A stretch of 64,000 nt of DNA from G965227875 sp965227875 (lineage in GTDB: Bacteria > Pseudomonadota > Alphaproteobacteria > Rhizobiales > JAJFHC01): NCBI GenBank assembly GCA_965227875.1, contig OZ245783.1, positions 744,001 through 808,000 on the forward strand. The letters run 5' to 3'. The notes under the pieces were generated by a model. It did no database searches. It saw nothing but the letters and a program-made list of their open reading frames with translations, and had not been told where the DNA came from. Position 1 is the stretch's first letter; each line of letters starts with the position of its first letter. Of this stretch, positions 8,728 through 20,424 are shown piece after piece. Both the position numbers and the translations under genes were made by a program.

Positions 8728-8734
8728 TCATGCC
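8718..8734. promoter_or_regulatory. GlxA-type regulator motif, copy 1
   Basis: ATATTGTCATTCATGCC, between the FtrA-like regulator and the GST gene. On the minus strand it reads two TGrCA-like half-sites (CGGCA and TGACA) in direct repeat, 9 bp apart, which is the arrangement expected of AraC-type binding. A copy with one mismatch lies at 38814-38830 beside the other GlxA-type regulator. Confidence 0.5.
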
Positions 8735-8787
8735 GCTTGTGAAGATCGAGCGCCCCGTTACCCTGCCGCCTGATCGACACGGACGAG

Positions 8788-9408
8788 GTGACCGCGGTGC
8801 ACACGCTCTACCAGATGCAGGATTCCGGCAATTGCTACAAACTCCGCCTGTGCATGGCGCAGCTCGGTGTCGCCTACCGGATCAGGGACATCGACATCCT
8901 GAAGGGCGAAAGCCGCACCGACGCGTTTCTCGCCATGAACCCGAACGGGCGCGTACCCCTGCTCGCCCTCGAGGACGGCCGCTATCTGCCAGAATCGAAT
9001 GCCGCGATGTTCTACCTCGCAGAAGGCACGCCGCTGCTGCCCGGCGACAGGTTCGCCCGCGCCCAGGCCCTCCAGTGGATGTTCTTCGAGCAGTACAGCC
9101 ACGAGCCCTATATCGCCGTGATGCGTTTCTGGCGGGTGATCGCGCCGGACGGCGAGGCCCGGAAAGGCCACATGTTCGATGAGTGGACGCAACGCGGTAA
9201 TGCCGCCCTGGATGTCATGGAACGGCATCTCTCCGGAACGCCGTTCTTCGCCGGCGGGACATACTCGATCGCCGACATCGCGCTCTACGCCTATACCCAC
9301 ATGGCCGGCGACGGCGGATTTGATCTCTCCTCCTATCCGGCGACCCGAGACTGGCTCGAGCGGGTCCGCGCGCAGGACAGCCATGTCGCCATCGACTTTC
9401 GCCCCTGA
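8788..9408 (+). CDS. Glutathione S-transferase family protein
   Basis: A protein of about 206 residues with a thioredoxin-like N-terminal domain (LYQMQDSGNCYKLRLCMAQLG, NPNGRVPLL with the cis-Pro, ES as the glutathione gamma-glutamyl contact) and an all-helical C-terminal domain (SIADIALYAYTH). It probably conjugates or reduces electrophiles with glutathione in the cytoplasm. The start is a GTG (8788, or 8797). It lies 60 bp from, and divergent to, the FtrA-like regulator, which may control it, and is convergent with the MFS gene. Confidence 0.85.
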   Translation: MTAVHTLYQMQDSGNCYKLRLCMAQLGVAYRIRDIDILKGESRTDAFLAMNPNGRVPLLALEDGRYLPESNAAMFYLAEGTPLLPGDRFARAQALQWMFFEQYSHEPYIAVMRFWRVIAPDGEARKGHMFDEWTQRGNAALDVMERHLSGTPFFAGGTYSIADIALYAYTHMAGDGGFDLSSYPATRDWLERVRAQDSHVAIDFRP

Positions 9409-9431
9409 CGCGTGACGGACCGGGCGCGGGC

Positions 9432-10637
9432 TCAGGTGCCCGCGAAGCGCGGCCGGCCCATGCGCGGATGAAGCCGCGAGGACAGTCCACAGCAATAGGC
9501 GAGCCCGCCGCCGGCCGCGGCGAACACCGCCGGCAGAGGCATGACCAGGAGAACGGCCCATGCCACCGCCGGGGTCACCACGCCCGAGACGTCCCGGAAG
9601 GTCGAGTAGACCGCCGACATCTCCGTGCGTTCGGACGGCTTGACGGCCATGAGGAAGGGCAGGCCTCCGCACACGTCGAGAAGCACGAGGAAACCGGACC
9701 CGGCAAGCAGCAGGCCGATCGCCATGAGCGGCACCGGTCCCGCCAGGGCCGCGCCGGCGAAACACGCCGCGGACCCGAGGAACCCCGTCATGACCGCCTG
9801 CCGGACGGACCGGGCCTGCATCCAGCGCAGCATCAGCGGTGTGAGGAACAGCATGCCGTTGGCCAGGGACAGGGCGAGCCCGCCCAGGTATTCCCCGTAT
9901 CCGCTCTCGACGGCGAAGATCGGCAGGTAGACGACGAAGACCCACCACCCGCACGACCTGACGACGGCGAACAGCCAGCCGGACACGAGCCGCGGCTGGG
10001 CGATGAAACGATGCAGGTAGCCCAGCGGATTGGTTGTCCTGCGCCGGGCCCTGGTGATGATCCTTCCGTTGCCCAGGCGCAGGATCCAGAATTCGACGAG
10101 CAGGGCGAGACAGATCGCGTTGGACAGGATGAAGGGTGCTGGCAGCCACTGGTCCATGAGCCAGACGCCGAGAAACGGCCCGATGGACCATGCCGCGCCG
10201 CTATAGAAAAGGCGGAGCGTCTCGCAGCGGCCGAGCGACCGCCGTTCCACGTAGTCCATCACATAGGCGTTGAAGCAGACCGTGATCGACACCACCGCGA
10301 TCATGTTGAGCGCAAGCCCGAGCGGCACGGACACGCCGGTGCCCGCGATCATGTTGCCGGTCATCATCAGCACGACCGCCGCCGAGTAGACGAAGCGTCG
10401 CGGCAGGAACCGGGTCACCCAGGGCGTCAGCAGCGCCGCGCACATGGACAGGAGACCGAGCACGAAATAGACCGCCGATACCGTCTCCGCATCGCCCAGG
10501 CTGCGATACATCGCGATGGGAAACACGGACGTGAGCACGCCGCGCGCGCCGGCCTCGATGGCCGCCAGCAGGGCGAAGCCCTTCATCCCCGGATTTGGCG
10601 CATGCCGGAGGTCTTCGGGAATTCTGCGCTGAAACAT
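9432..10637 (-). CDS. Major facilitator superfamily transporter
   Basis: A protein of about 401 residues with around 12 hydrophobic segments and MFS-type polar loops (ITRARRRTTN in the central cytoplasmic loop). The N-terminal motif IEAGARGVLTSVFPIAMYRSLGD resembles a small family of MFS permeases with unknown substrates. I chose the ATG at 10637 (MFQRRIPED), which follows GGAGCC, rather than 10667. It may export or import a small metabolite. It ends 23 bp from the GST stop. Confidence 0.8.
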   Translation of the reverse strand: MFQRRIPEDLRHAPNPGMKGFALLAAIEAGARGVLTSVFPIAMYRSLGDAETVSAVYFVLGLLSMCAALLTPWVTRFLPRRFVYSAAVVLMMTGNMIAGTGVSVPLGLALNMIAVVSITVCFNAYVMDYVERRSLGRCETLRLFYSGAAWSIGPFLGVWLMDQWLPAPFILSNAICLALLVEFWILRLGNGRIITRARRRTTNPLGYLHRFIAQPRLVSGWLFAVVRSCGWWVFVVYLPIFAVESGYGEYLGGLALSLANGMLFLTPLMLRWMQARSVRQAVMTGFLGSAACFAGAALAGPVPLMAIGLLLAGSGFLVLLDVCGGLPFLMAVKPSERTEMSAVYSTFRDVSGVVTPAVAWAVLLVMPLPAVFAAAGGGLAYCCGLSSRLHPRMGRPRFAGT

Positions 10638-10764
10638 GACGGCTCCGGCGGGGAAAAAACGCACCACAGCGGAAACCGCGGCTGGCGTCTAACGCAGGAG
10701 CGACACAGGTTCCAAATGCGACACGTTCGGCCGCCTTTTTTCGATGACTTTTTTGCAGCGACGC

Positions 10765-11574
10765 TCAGTTCCTCGCGTGGACCGCCGCCCCCGAGGCGAG
10801 GATCAGGGCGGGCATGTCGAACACAAGGCTTCCGTCCGCCTGGACGAAGGGTCGAAGCTCGTTCTGGCTCTCCCGCTGGAGATGGGCGAACTGATCGTCG
10901 TCGAGCACGCCGCCGAGCGTCCAGACGCATGCACGCTCGGTGGTGACGAGATCGCCGATGGACGGAAACCGGACCGTCCCCGTGTATTCGGCCACCCGGG
11001 CGTCCTCGTATCCCGCGGCCGCGGCGATGTTCTCCATGAGTGCGATGTCGCCGAGCACGAACGGCGCGCGAAACGCATCGCCGACCGACGGGCCGAACAG
11101 CCGGTCGAGCAGTGCGGCGAAGGCAGCGTAGCCCGGCGACCGTTCGAGATCGCCGCAGACCGCTACGGCAACCGCCCCGCCGGGCCGCACGACACGTTTC
11201 ATTTCCGCAAGCGCCCGCCCCCTGTCTTCGAAGAACATGAACCCGAACTGGCTCACGACCGCATCGAAACACGCATCGTCGAAGGGCAGGTCTTCCGCCG
11301 CCCCGTCGACCCAGTTCACGGCGGTCTCCTTTCGCCGCGCCACGGCCAGCATGTCCGGGTTGATATCGATGCCGGTCACCTTTCCGGACGGCCCGGCTCG
11401 CTTCGCCGCCGCCAGCGCGAGCGCACCCGTCCCGCAGGCCACGTCCAGCACATGCGCACCCGGACCGATGCCGGCCACACCGGAAACGGTTTCGCCCCAC
11501 TGGCCGAACAGCGCCGGCACGAAACGCTCATCGTAGATCTCGGCGGGAAGATGTGTCTCCACAGTCATGTCCAT
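10765..11574 (-). CDS. Class I SAM-dependent methyltransferase (Methyltransf_11/25 type)
   Basis: A 269-residue protein with motif I VLDVACGTGALALAAA, the acidic motif II (VTGIDINPDML) and motif III regions of UbiE/Coq5-like methyltransferases. The substrate is unknown; relatives methylate quinone precursors or small molecules. The frame is open much further upstream, but the ATG at 11574 has GAGGAA upstream and precedes the conserved fold. It is divergent from a cupin-AraC regulator 109 bp away, a likely regulator-target pair. Confidence 0.82.
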   Translation of the reverse strand: MDMTVETHLPAEIYDERFVPALFGQWGETVSGVAGIGPGAHVLDVACGTGALALAAAKRAGPSGKVTGIDINPDMLAVARRKETAVNWVDGAAEDLPFDDACFDAVVSQFGFMFFEDRGRALAEMKRVVRPGGAVAVAVCGDLERSPGYAAFAALLDRLFGPSVGDAFRAPFVLGDIALMENIAAAAGYEDARVAEYTGTVRFPSIGDLVTTERACVWTLGGVLDDDQFAHLQRESQNELRPFVQADGSLVFDMPALILASGAAVHARN

Positions 11575-11635
11575 GATGTGAGTTCCTCGCTGCGTCGTCC
11601 GGACCCGGGAACCCGAGCCGGACATCGGTTCAATT

Positions 11636-11674
11636 CCCCGAAGACCTGCTCTAGTCTCGTCAGGTTCGTCGGGG
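11636..11674. promoter_or_regulatory. Imperfect inverted repeat before the cupin-AraC gene
   Basis: CCCCGAAGACCTG (11636-11648) and CAGGTTCGTCGGGG (11661-11674) form an imperfect dyad 10 bp upstream of the GTG start of the AraC-type regulator. It could be an autoregulatory operator in the divergent gap or an mRNA hairpin near the ribosome site. Confidence 0.3.
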
Positions 11675-11683
11675 ACCACGACT

Positions 11684-12793
11684 GTGGGAAAAGATGTGAG
11701 CGAGGACCATGACCTGGCGTCCGGCACGCATGCCGCCGCGTCCGGACCTGATGGTGCGGCGTCACCGTCCGGGAGCAGCGATCCCCTGTCGGACGTCCTG
11801 CGCACGATCAGGCTGAAGGGCGCGCTTTTCTTCCTCGTGAACGCCACGGATCCGTGGTGCATCGACGTGCCTCATGCCAGCAGGTTTGCCGATATCATCC
11901 TGCCGGGCGCACGCCACATGGTCTCCTATCATATCGCCGTAGAGGGGACGGGGCATGCCGAGGTCCCCGGATGCGAAAGCTTGCCCTTCTCCGCGGGCGA
12001 CATCCTCGTCATCCCGCACGCCGACCCATACACCATGTACAGCGCCCCTGGCGTGCCGCCCGAATTCTCCCCCGCCGAGACCATCGCCTTCTTTCGCCAG
12101 CTGGCCGCGGGGAACATCCCCTTCATCGTCAACGAAGGCGGCGGCGGACAACCCGAAGCCCGGTTCATCTGCGGCTTCCTCGGGTGCGACGTGAGCCCGT
12201 TCAACCCGCTGTTCTCCGAGTTGCCCGCGCTGCTGCACGTGCGCCGCCGCGACGGCGCGGGACCGGACCTGCTCGACCGGCTCGTCGAACTGGCCATGAC
12301 GGAAATGACCGCGACGCGCCCGGGCGGACAGAGCATCCGGCTTGGCCTGAGCGAACTCATGTTCATCGAGGTCCTGCGGCGTCACATGGGCACCGTCGAA
12401 CCGGACGGCCCCGGCTGGCTGGCAGGCCTTCGCGAACCGGCCGTCGGCCGCGCACTGGAGAAGCTCCATGCCGAACCGGCCAGGGACTGGTCCCTGGACG
12501 AACTCGCGCGCGAGACGGGCGTATCGCGTTCCGTCCTCGCCGAGCGTTTCCAGCGCAGCACCGGCGACACCCCGATGCGTTACCTGTCCAAATGGCGCAT
12601 GCAGCTTGCCGCACGACGCCTCACGGACAGTGACGAGAAGGTGGCCCATATCGCCGAACAGGTCGGGTTCCGTTCCGAGGCCGCATTCAGCCGCGGCTTC
12701 AAGAAGATGACGGGCTGCTCCCCGTCGGACTGGCGGCGCAAGCGGACCCCTGTCGCCGGTTCCGCCGAGGAAACCGGTCGCCAAGGCGGGTGA
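11684..12793 (+). CDS. AraC-family regulator with N-terminal cupin sensor
   Basis: A 369-residue regulator. Residues about 35-200 form a cupin domain (Cupin_6 type; YHIAVEGTGHAEV, FSAGDILVIPHADPY), and the last 110 residues hold two AraC helix-turn-helix units (LDELARETGVSRSVLAERFQRSTG; HIAEQVGFRSEAAFSRGFKK). It starts with GTG. The first 30 residues are Ala/Ser/Gly-rich and probably disordered. It is divergent from the methyltransferase gene, which it may regulate. Cupin-AraC proteins of this type often respond to small metabolites or aldehydes. Confidence 0.87.
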   Translation: MGKDVSEDHDLASGTHAAASGPDGAASPSGSSDPLSDVLRTIRLKGALFFLVNATDPWCIDVPHASRFADIILPGARHMVSYHIAVEGTGHAEVPGCESLPFSAGDILVIPHADPYTMYSAPGVPPEFSPAETIAFFRQLAAGNIPFIVNEGGGGQPEARFICGFLGCDVSPFNPLFSELPALLHVRRRDGAGPDLLDRLVELAMTEMTATRPGGQSIRLGLSELMFIEVLRRHMGTVEPDGPGWLAGLREPAVGRALEKLHAEPARDWSLDELARETGVSRSVLAERFQRSTGDTPMRYLSKWRMQLAARRLTDSDEKVAHIAEQVGFRSEAAFSRGFKKMTGCSPSDWRRKRTPVAGSAEETGRQGG

Positions 12794-12890
12794 GCCCGCA
12801 CTGGCGCGGACGCCAGCGACGACGTATGATCGCGCGGCCTGTCCGGGGGTCCGTTCCAGTCCGACCCCGCCCGCCGCCGGAGACCCGAAA

Positions 12891-13505
12891 TTGACCGTCG
12901 CTTCGCTCGTTCTCTTCGCCACCGCCCTGCTGCTCGCGGCCGGGACGCCCGGGCCCAGCATCGCCGCGCTCGTCGCCCGCGTGCTCGCCCGGGGCTGGCG
13001 CGATGTCGCGCCCTTCATCACGGCCATGTGGGTCGGCGAGGCCATCTGGCTCACCATGGCGATCGCCGGGCTCGCCGTCATCGCGGAGACGTTCCAGACC
13101 GCATTCCTGATCGTCAAGTATGCCGGAGCCGCCTACCTGCTCTGGCTCGCCTGGCGCATGTGGTTTACCCCGGCCGACGCCGGTGACGGAACCGACATCC
13201 CGAGGCGCGGCGGATCGCTGCGCATGTTCCTGGCGGGGCTGACGGTGACGCTTGGCAACCCCAAGATCATGGTGTTCTACCTCGCCCTTCTGCCCGCCAT
13301 CGTGGACCTGGCGACCATCGGCCTCGTGGACTGGGCATTGCTCTGCCTCACCATGCTGGTCGTGCTCGCCGCGGTCGACCTCGCTTATGTCGGCCTCGCC
13401 GCGAAGGCGCGCGGACTGCTCAGAAGCCCGCGTGCCGTGCGCATCGCCAACCGCATCAGCGCGACCGCCATGGGCGGTGCCGCTGTCGCGATTGCCACCC
13501 GCTGA
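12891..13505 (+). CDS. LysE/RhtB-family amino-acid exporter
   Basis: A 204-residue inner-membrane protein with six hydrophobic segments and the family signatures ALLLAAGTPGPSIAALVA near the N-terminus and GLTVTLGNPKIMVFYLALLP in the middle. It probably exports amino acids or derivatives by proton antiport. It starts with TTG, preceded by GCCGGAGA. It follows the AraC-type regulator on the same strand by 97 bp. Confidence 0.87.
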   Translation: MTVASLVLFATALLLAAGTPGPSIAALVARVLARGWRDVAPFITAMWVGEAIWLTMAIAGLAVIAETFQTAFLIVKYAGAAYLLWLAWRMWFTPADAGDGTDIPRRGGSLRMFLAGLTVTLGNPKIMVFYLALLPAIVDLATIGLVDWALLCLTMLVVLAAVDLAYVGLAAKARGLLRSPRAVRIANRISATAMGGAAVAIATR

Positions 13506-13559
13506 CCGTTGCGTGCCGGACAGGCGCGCGAAACCTGATCGAGAGAAAGACCCCCAGCC

Positions 13560-16340
<2,781 letters not shown>

Positions 16341-16353
16341 AACTGACGACCGG

Positions 16354-17238
16354 TCAGATCACGCCAAGCGCGCGCGCCCGGTCGAGCGTCTTGATCGCAT
16401 TGAGATAGATCGGCAGTTCGACCTGGGTCCCGTCCACCTCGACCCTGCCGTCCCCCTTTGCCTGCGCCGCCCTGAAGGCGTCCCGGTAGGCGCGCGCCCG
16501 CGCGATCTCCTCCGAAGACGGCGTGAAGACGGCATTGATCCGCGGCACATGGGTGCGGTCGACCGCGCTCTTGGAGACGTATCCCAGACGCCGGGCGGAC
16601 CGGGCATGGGCCTCCGCGCCGGCGGGGTCCGACCATGTGTAGGGCATGTCGATGGAGACGACGCCGGCCGCCGTGCAATCGACATGGAACCGTCCCCGCA
16701 CGTGGTCGAGTTCGCTCATGTCGCGGCTGCGTTCCGCCCCCAGGTCGTTGGCCATGTCCTCGGCGGCCACCAGTGCCGCCTTGATCCGACCGCTCACCCG
16801 GCAGATCGCCAGCGTGTTCACCAGACCCAGCGCAAGTTCCATGTTGGGCACGATTTCCGTCGCGCCCTCGGCGATCCCGAGGCGCTTTTCGTGCGCGGCG
16901 ATTTCTCGGTCGAGCGCCACGACCTGTTCTGGGATATCGGTCTTGGGCAACAGGATGGCCTGCGCGCCCGCGCTCATGGCCGCGTCGAGATCCTGCAGGC
17001 CGCCCGAAGCGAGCGGGTTGATCCGCACGGTCGCCAGGGCGCCGCCCGCCGACCATGCCGCCATGACTCCGGCACAAAGCCGCCGTGCTTCGTCGCGCAG
17101 GCCCGGCGGCGTGAAATCCTCCAGTTCCTGGATCAGGACGTCCGCCCCGCAGCCCGGGGCGCGAAACAGCGCGTCCCTGTCCGCACCGGCCACGAACAGC
17201 CACGAACGGCGCAGTTCCGGGGGTGTGACCTGGATCAC
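16354..17238 (-). CDS. HpcH/HpaI aldolase / CitE-like lyase
   Basis: A 294-residue TIM-barrel protein of the citrate-lyase-beta-like family: RRSWLFVAGADRDALFRAPGCGADVLIQELEDFTPP opening, VRINPLASG, AILLPKTD and the metal-binding Glu/Asp region (VPNMELALGLVNT; AAEDMANDLG). Members cleave malyl-CoA, citramalyl-CoA or related thioesters, or act as thioesterases. The specific substrate is unclear. The canonical acidic metal ligands appear to be kept. The start overlaps no other gene and faces the VIT/VWA gene. Confidence 0.85.
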   Translation of the reverse strand: MIQVTPPELRRSWLFVAGADRDALFRAPGCGADVLIQELEDFTPPGLRDEARRLCAGVMAAWSAGGALATVRINPLASGGLQDLDAAMSAGAQAILLPKTDIPEQVVALDREIAAHEKRLGIAEGATEIVPNMELALGLVNTLAICRVSGRIKAALVAAEDMANDLGAERSRDMSELDHVRGRFHVDCTAAGVVSIDMPYTWSDPAGAEAHARSARRLGYVSKSAVDRTHVPRINAVFTPSSEEIARARAYRDAFRAAQAKGDGRVEVDGTQVELPIYLNAIKTLDRARALGVI

Positions 17239-17392
17239 TTACAATCGGCCTCCTTGGAGCCTACATATTCACGGTAGGTTCAGCTTGTACCCGATAAAAA
17301 GACACAAAAATGCCCCCAGAGTCACATAATCAACTGAAACTAAGGCCATATTTGCACGGCGAAATGTCAGGACATAATAGGAGGATCCTATA

Positions 17393-19783
17393 ATGAACGC
17401 GAACCCGTACTCCAATAGCGTTCCGCGTCATCCTTCCTCGTCGGCACGGTCCGACCGGCCGGTCCGCACCCCGCGGAACCGCCGGGAGCGAGCGTGGGAT
17501 GATCATTTCGCCTACAGCCGGACACCGGTGCTCCCCCTCGTCGTGGTTGGCCTGCTTCTCGCCATCGCATTGGCGACGGCAGGCGTCTTCTCGGCACATG
17601 CCGCAGCCGTCTCCATCGCCAAGCCCAAGCTCATCCGCCTGTCGACGGTCGAACAGCCCGGCCTTCTCCTGAAGTCCGAACAGCCCGGCTTCTACGTCAC
17701 CGCGCCAACGCTCGACACCGACATCCAGGTCGACATCACCGCGGAGATCGCCCGCACCATCGTGACCCAGCGTTTCGTCAACCCGTCGGACGGCTGGGTG
17801 GAAGGCGTCTATGCCTATCCCCTGCCCGAGGGCAGTGCGGTGGACACGCTGAAGATGATCGTCGGCAAGCGCGTCATCGAAGGCATCATCAAGGAGCGTG
17901 TCGAAGCCCGCCAGATCTACGAACAGGCGAAGGCGGAAGGCAAGAAGGCCGCGCTCATGGAGCAGGAAAGGCCCAACCTCTTCACCAACTCGGTGGCCAA
18001 TATCGGGCCCGGCGAGACGGTCGTCGTCCAGATCGAGTACCAGGAAGCCGTGCATCGCCGCAACGGCATCTCCTCGCTGCGCATCCCGCTCGTGGTCGCA
18101 CCGCGCTACGTTCCGCAGGGCGATCTTCACCTTGTCGGTGGCGGCCAGACCGCCCAGTCCACCTCGGTCGAATCGGCCGCGGTCCCGGACGCCGACAAGA
18201 TCACCCCTCCGGTGCAGGACCCGGCCCTGGGCAAGCGCAACCCGGTCTCCCTGACCATCAGGCTCGACTCCGGCTTCCCCCTCGGCATGGTCGAGAGCCC
18301 TCATCACAAGATGACCGTCACCCGCTCGGGCGACAACGCGGCGACGCTCGTCCTGGCTGACGGCGACGTGCCCGCCGACCGCGACTTCGAACTGACCTGG
18401 TCTCCCAAGACCGGCGCGGAATCCACCGCCTCGCTCTTCCGCGAAAAGGTCGGCGACAAGGAATACGTGCTCGCCATCGTGACCCCACCGGCCTCCACGC
18501 GGGAAAAGACCGCAGAGGAAAAGCCGGCTCGCGAAATCGTCTACGTCATCGACAACTCGGGCTCCATGTCCGGCCCCTCCATGGAACAGGCCAAGCAGAG
18601 CCTCGACCTCGCCCTGTCGCGGCTTACGCCGAAAGACCGGTTCAACGTCATCCGGTTCGACGACACCATGGACGCGGTCTTCCAGTGGCCGGTTGACGCC
18701 AGCGAACTGAACGTGGACAAGGCCCGCCAGTTCGTCGCCGGCCTCAGCGCCGACGGCGGCACCGAGATGCTGCCCGCCCTTCGTGCGGCCCTGATCGATG
18801 CGGACGCCACCAACACCGAGCGTCTGCGCCAGGTGGTCTTCCTGACCGACGGCGCCATCGGCAACGAGGAGCAGATGTTCACGGAGATCAAGCAGAACCG
18901 CGGCCGCTCGCGCATCTTCACGGTCGGCATCGGCTCCGCGCCCAACAGCTACTTCATGACCCGGGCGGCCATGGTCGGCCGCGGCACCTTCACCCACATC
19001 GGGTCGGGTGAACAGGTGGCCGAGCGCATGGCGGAACTCTTCCGCATGCTCGAGGCCCCCGTCATGACCGATCTCGAGGCGCAGTGGCCCCGGGGTGTGG
19101 TGGTCGAGAGCTGGCCCAATCCGCTGCCCGACCTCTATTCCGGCGAACCGGTGGTGGTGATCGCGCAGACCGACGGCGCCGACGGCAGCCTGACGCTGAC
19201 CGGCCAGGCCGAAGGCAAGGAGTGGAAGAAGACCCTCGACCTGTCGACCGCGGTCGATGGCAAGGGCGTCGGCCGCCTGTGGGCACGCCGCAAGATCGCA
19301 GAACTCGAGGGCCGCCGCTACGGTTCCGACAACGGCGAACTCTTCGACAAGGCCATCCTGAAGGTGGCGCTCGAGCATCATCTCGTGACCCGCCTGACGA
19401 GCCTGGTCGCCGTCGAGAAGTCCATCTCGCGCCCTGAAGGCGAAGGCCTCACCCGGGCCGACATCCCGCTCAACCTGCCGGCGGGCTGGGACTTCGAGAA
19501 GATCTTCGGCGAGAAGACCGACACCCGCGAAGCGCTGAACGAGATGCCGGAACTCATCCGCGCCCAGTACGCCTCTCTCCTGAAGGTCTCCAAGGTCGAT
19601 CCCGCGATCGCGGCGGCCAAGCAGAAGGCCAAGGGCGTGACCCTGCCGGAAGGCAGCACGCTCGCCGACCAGAAGATCCTGATCGGCCTGCTGTCGATCC
19701 TCCTGGCCATGTCGCTGATGGTCGTCGCCTTCTTCTGGCGTCACCTGGCGGCCTCGAGCCTGCCGCCGGAGCGCCGCCGGTGA
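17393..19783 (+). CDS. VIT/VWA surface protein, sortase target (marine proteobacterial type)
   Basis: A 796-residue protein. After a cytoplasmic, basic N-terminus (1-43) comes a hydrophobic signal segment (about 44-66) ending AHAAA. A VIT domain (about 85-225) and a VWA domain follow, with the MIDAS motif D387-N-S-G-S391. Near the C-terminus are LPEGST (751-756), a hydrophobic helix and a basic tail (PPERRR): a sorting signal resembling LPXTG. This is the architecture of the marine proteobacterial sortase target protein family. It is coupled (GTGA overlap) to the sortase gene. A strong AGGAGG (17379-17384) precedes the ATG. Likely role: envelope protein binding a partner through its metal-dependent adhesion site. 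Confidence 0.92.
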   Translation: MNANPYSNSVPRHPSSSARSDRPVRTPRNRRERAWDDHFAYSRTPVLPLVVVGLLLAIALATAGVFSAHAAAVSIAKPKLIRLSTVEQPGLLLKSEQPGFYVTAPTLDTDIQVDITAEIARTIVTQRFVNPSDGWVEGVYAYPLPEGSAVDTLKMIVGKRVIEGIIKERVEARQIYEQAKAEGKKAALMEQERPNLFTNSVANIGPGETVVVQIEYQEAVHRRNGISSLRIPLVVAPRYVPQGDLHLVGGGQTAQSTSVESAAVPDADKITPPVQDPALGKRNPVSLTIRLDSGFPLGMVESPHHKMTVTRSGDNAATLVLADGDVPADRDFELTWSPKTGAESTASLFREKVGDKEYVLAIVTPPASTREKTAEEKPAREIVYVIDNSGSMSGPSMEQAKQSLDLALSRLTPKDRFNVIRFDDTMDAVFQWPVDASELNVDKARQFVAGLSADGGTEMLPALRAALIDADATNTERLRQVVFLTDGAIGNEEQMFTEIKQNRGRSRIFTVGIGSAPNSYFMTRAAMVGRGTFTHIGSGEQVAERMAELFRMLEAPVMTDLEAQWPRGVVVESWPNPLPDLYSGEPVVVIAQTDGADGSLTLTGQAEGKEWKKTLDLSTAVDGKGVGRLWARRKIAELEGRRYGSDNGELFDKAILKVALEHHLVTRLTSLVAVEKSISRPEGEGLTRADIPLNLPAGWDFEKIFGEKTDTREALNEMPELIRAQYASLLKVSKVDPAIAAAKQKAKGVTLPEGSTLADQKILIGLLSILLAMSLMVVAFFWRHLAASSLPPERRR

Positions 19784-20412
19784 AGGCCCTCGTCATGGAA
19801 CCGGTCCGCAGGGCGGGCCGGTTCCTCGCCGCTCTGGGCTGGTTCGAAAGACTTGTCGCCGTGGTCGCCCTCGGCGCGCTTTTCTACGGTCTCGCCCAGA
19901 TCGGCGGCGGCGCCTACATCAAGATCAAGGCCCAGGCGGCCCAGGTCCTTCTCGAACGCGCCTGGGACCGGGCCCTGACCGGGGAAACCGCACCCCGACC
20001 CTGGCCCTGGGCGGACACCTGGCCGGTCGCCCGCATCGAGGTCCCGCGCATCGGCAAGAGCGCCATCGTCCTGTCGGGCGCCCATGGCGAAGCCATGGCC
20101 TTCGGCCCCGGATACATGGACGGCACGCCGGTGCCGGGCATGGGAGGCACCGGCATCATCGCCGGACACCGCGACACCCATTTCGCCTTCCTCAAGGACG
20201 TGGTGGCGGGTGACACGTTCTCGCTGAAGCTGCCCGACGGGCGGACGTTCACCTACGAGGTCACGGGAGCGGAAATCGTCCATGCCAGCGCCTCCGGCAT
20301 CGAACCGCTGGCGCCGGGCAAGCGCATGGCGCTCGTGACATGTTATCCCTTCGAGGCCCGCGAGCGCGGTCCCCTGAGATATGTCGTGCACGCGGTGGAA
20401 ACGCCGACCTGA
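19780..20412 (+). CDS. Class GN sortase (transpeptidase)
   Basis: A 210-residue membrane-anchored sortase with one N-terminal transmembrane segment (about 23-42) and the full catalytic triad: His130 (AGHRDTHF), Cys188 (LVTCYPF) and Arg200 (GPLRYVV). The PVARIEVPRIG strand is typical of the family. Gram-negative sortases of this class occur singly beside one VIT/VWA target, as here. The GTG start overlaps the target stop codon, so the pair is translationally coupled. It probably cleaves the LPEGST-like signal of the upstream protein; the nucleophile that accepts the product is unknown. Confidence 0.93.
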   Translation: MKALVMEPVRRAGRFLAALGWFERLVAVVALGALFYGLAQIGGGAYIKIKAQAAQVLLERAWDRALTGETAPRPWPWADTWPVARIEVPRIGKSAIVLSGAHGEAMAFGPGYMDGTPVPGMGGTGIIAGHRDTHFAFLKDVVAGDTFSLKLPDGRTFTYEVTGAEIVHASASGIEPLAPGKRMALVTCYPFEARERGPLRYVVHAVETPT

Positions 20413-20424
20413 TCGCGCTTGCGG

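Noticed and set aside
17330..19744. 804-codon open frame antisense to the VIT/VWA gene
   Set aside because: It is a shadow of a G+C-rich coding strand; the translation is rich in Gly, Arg, His and Asp repeats with no domain, while the sense frame has VIT and VWA motifs and a ribosome site.
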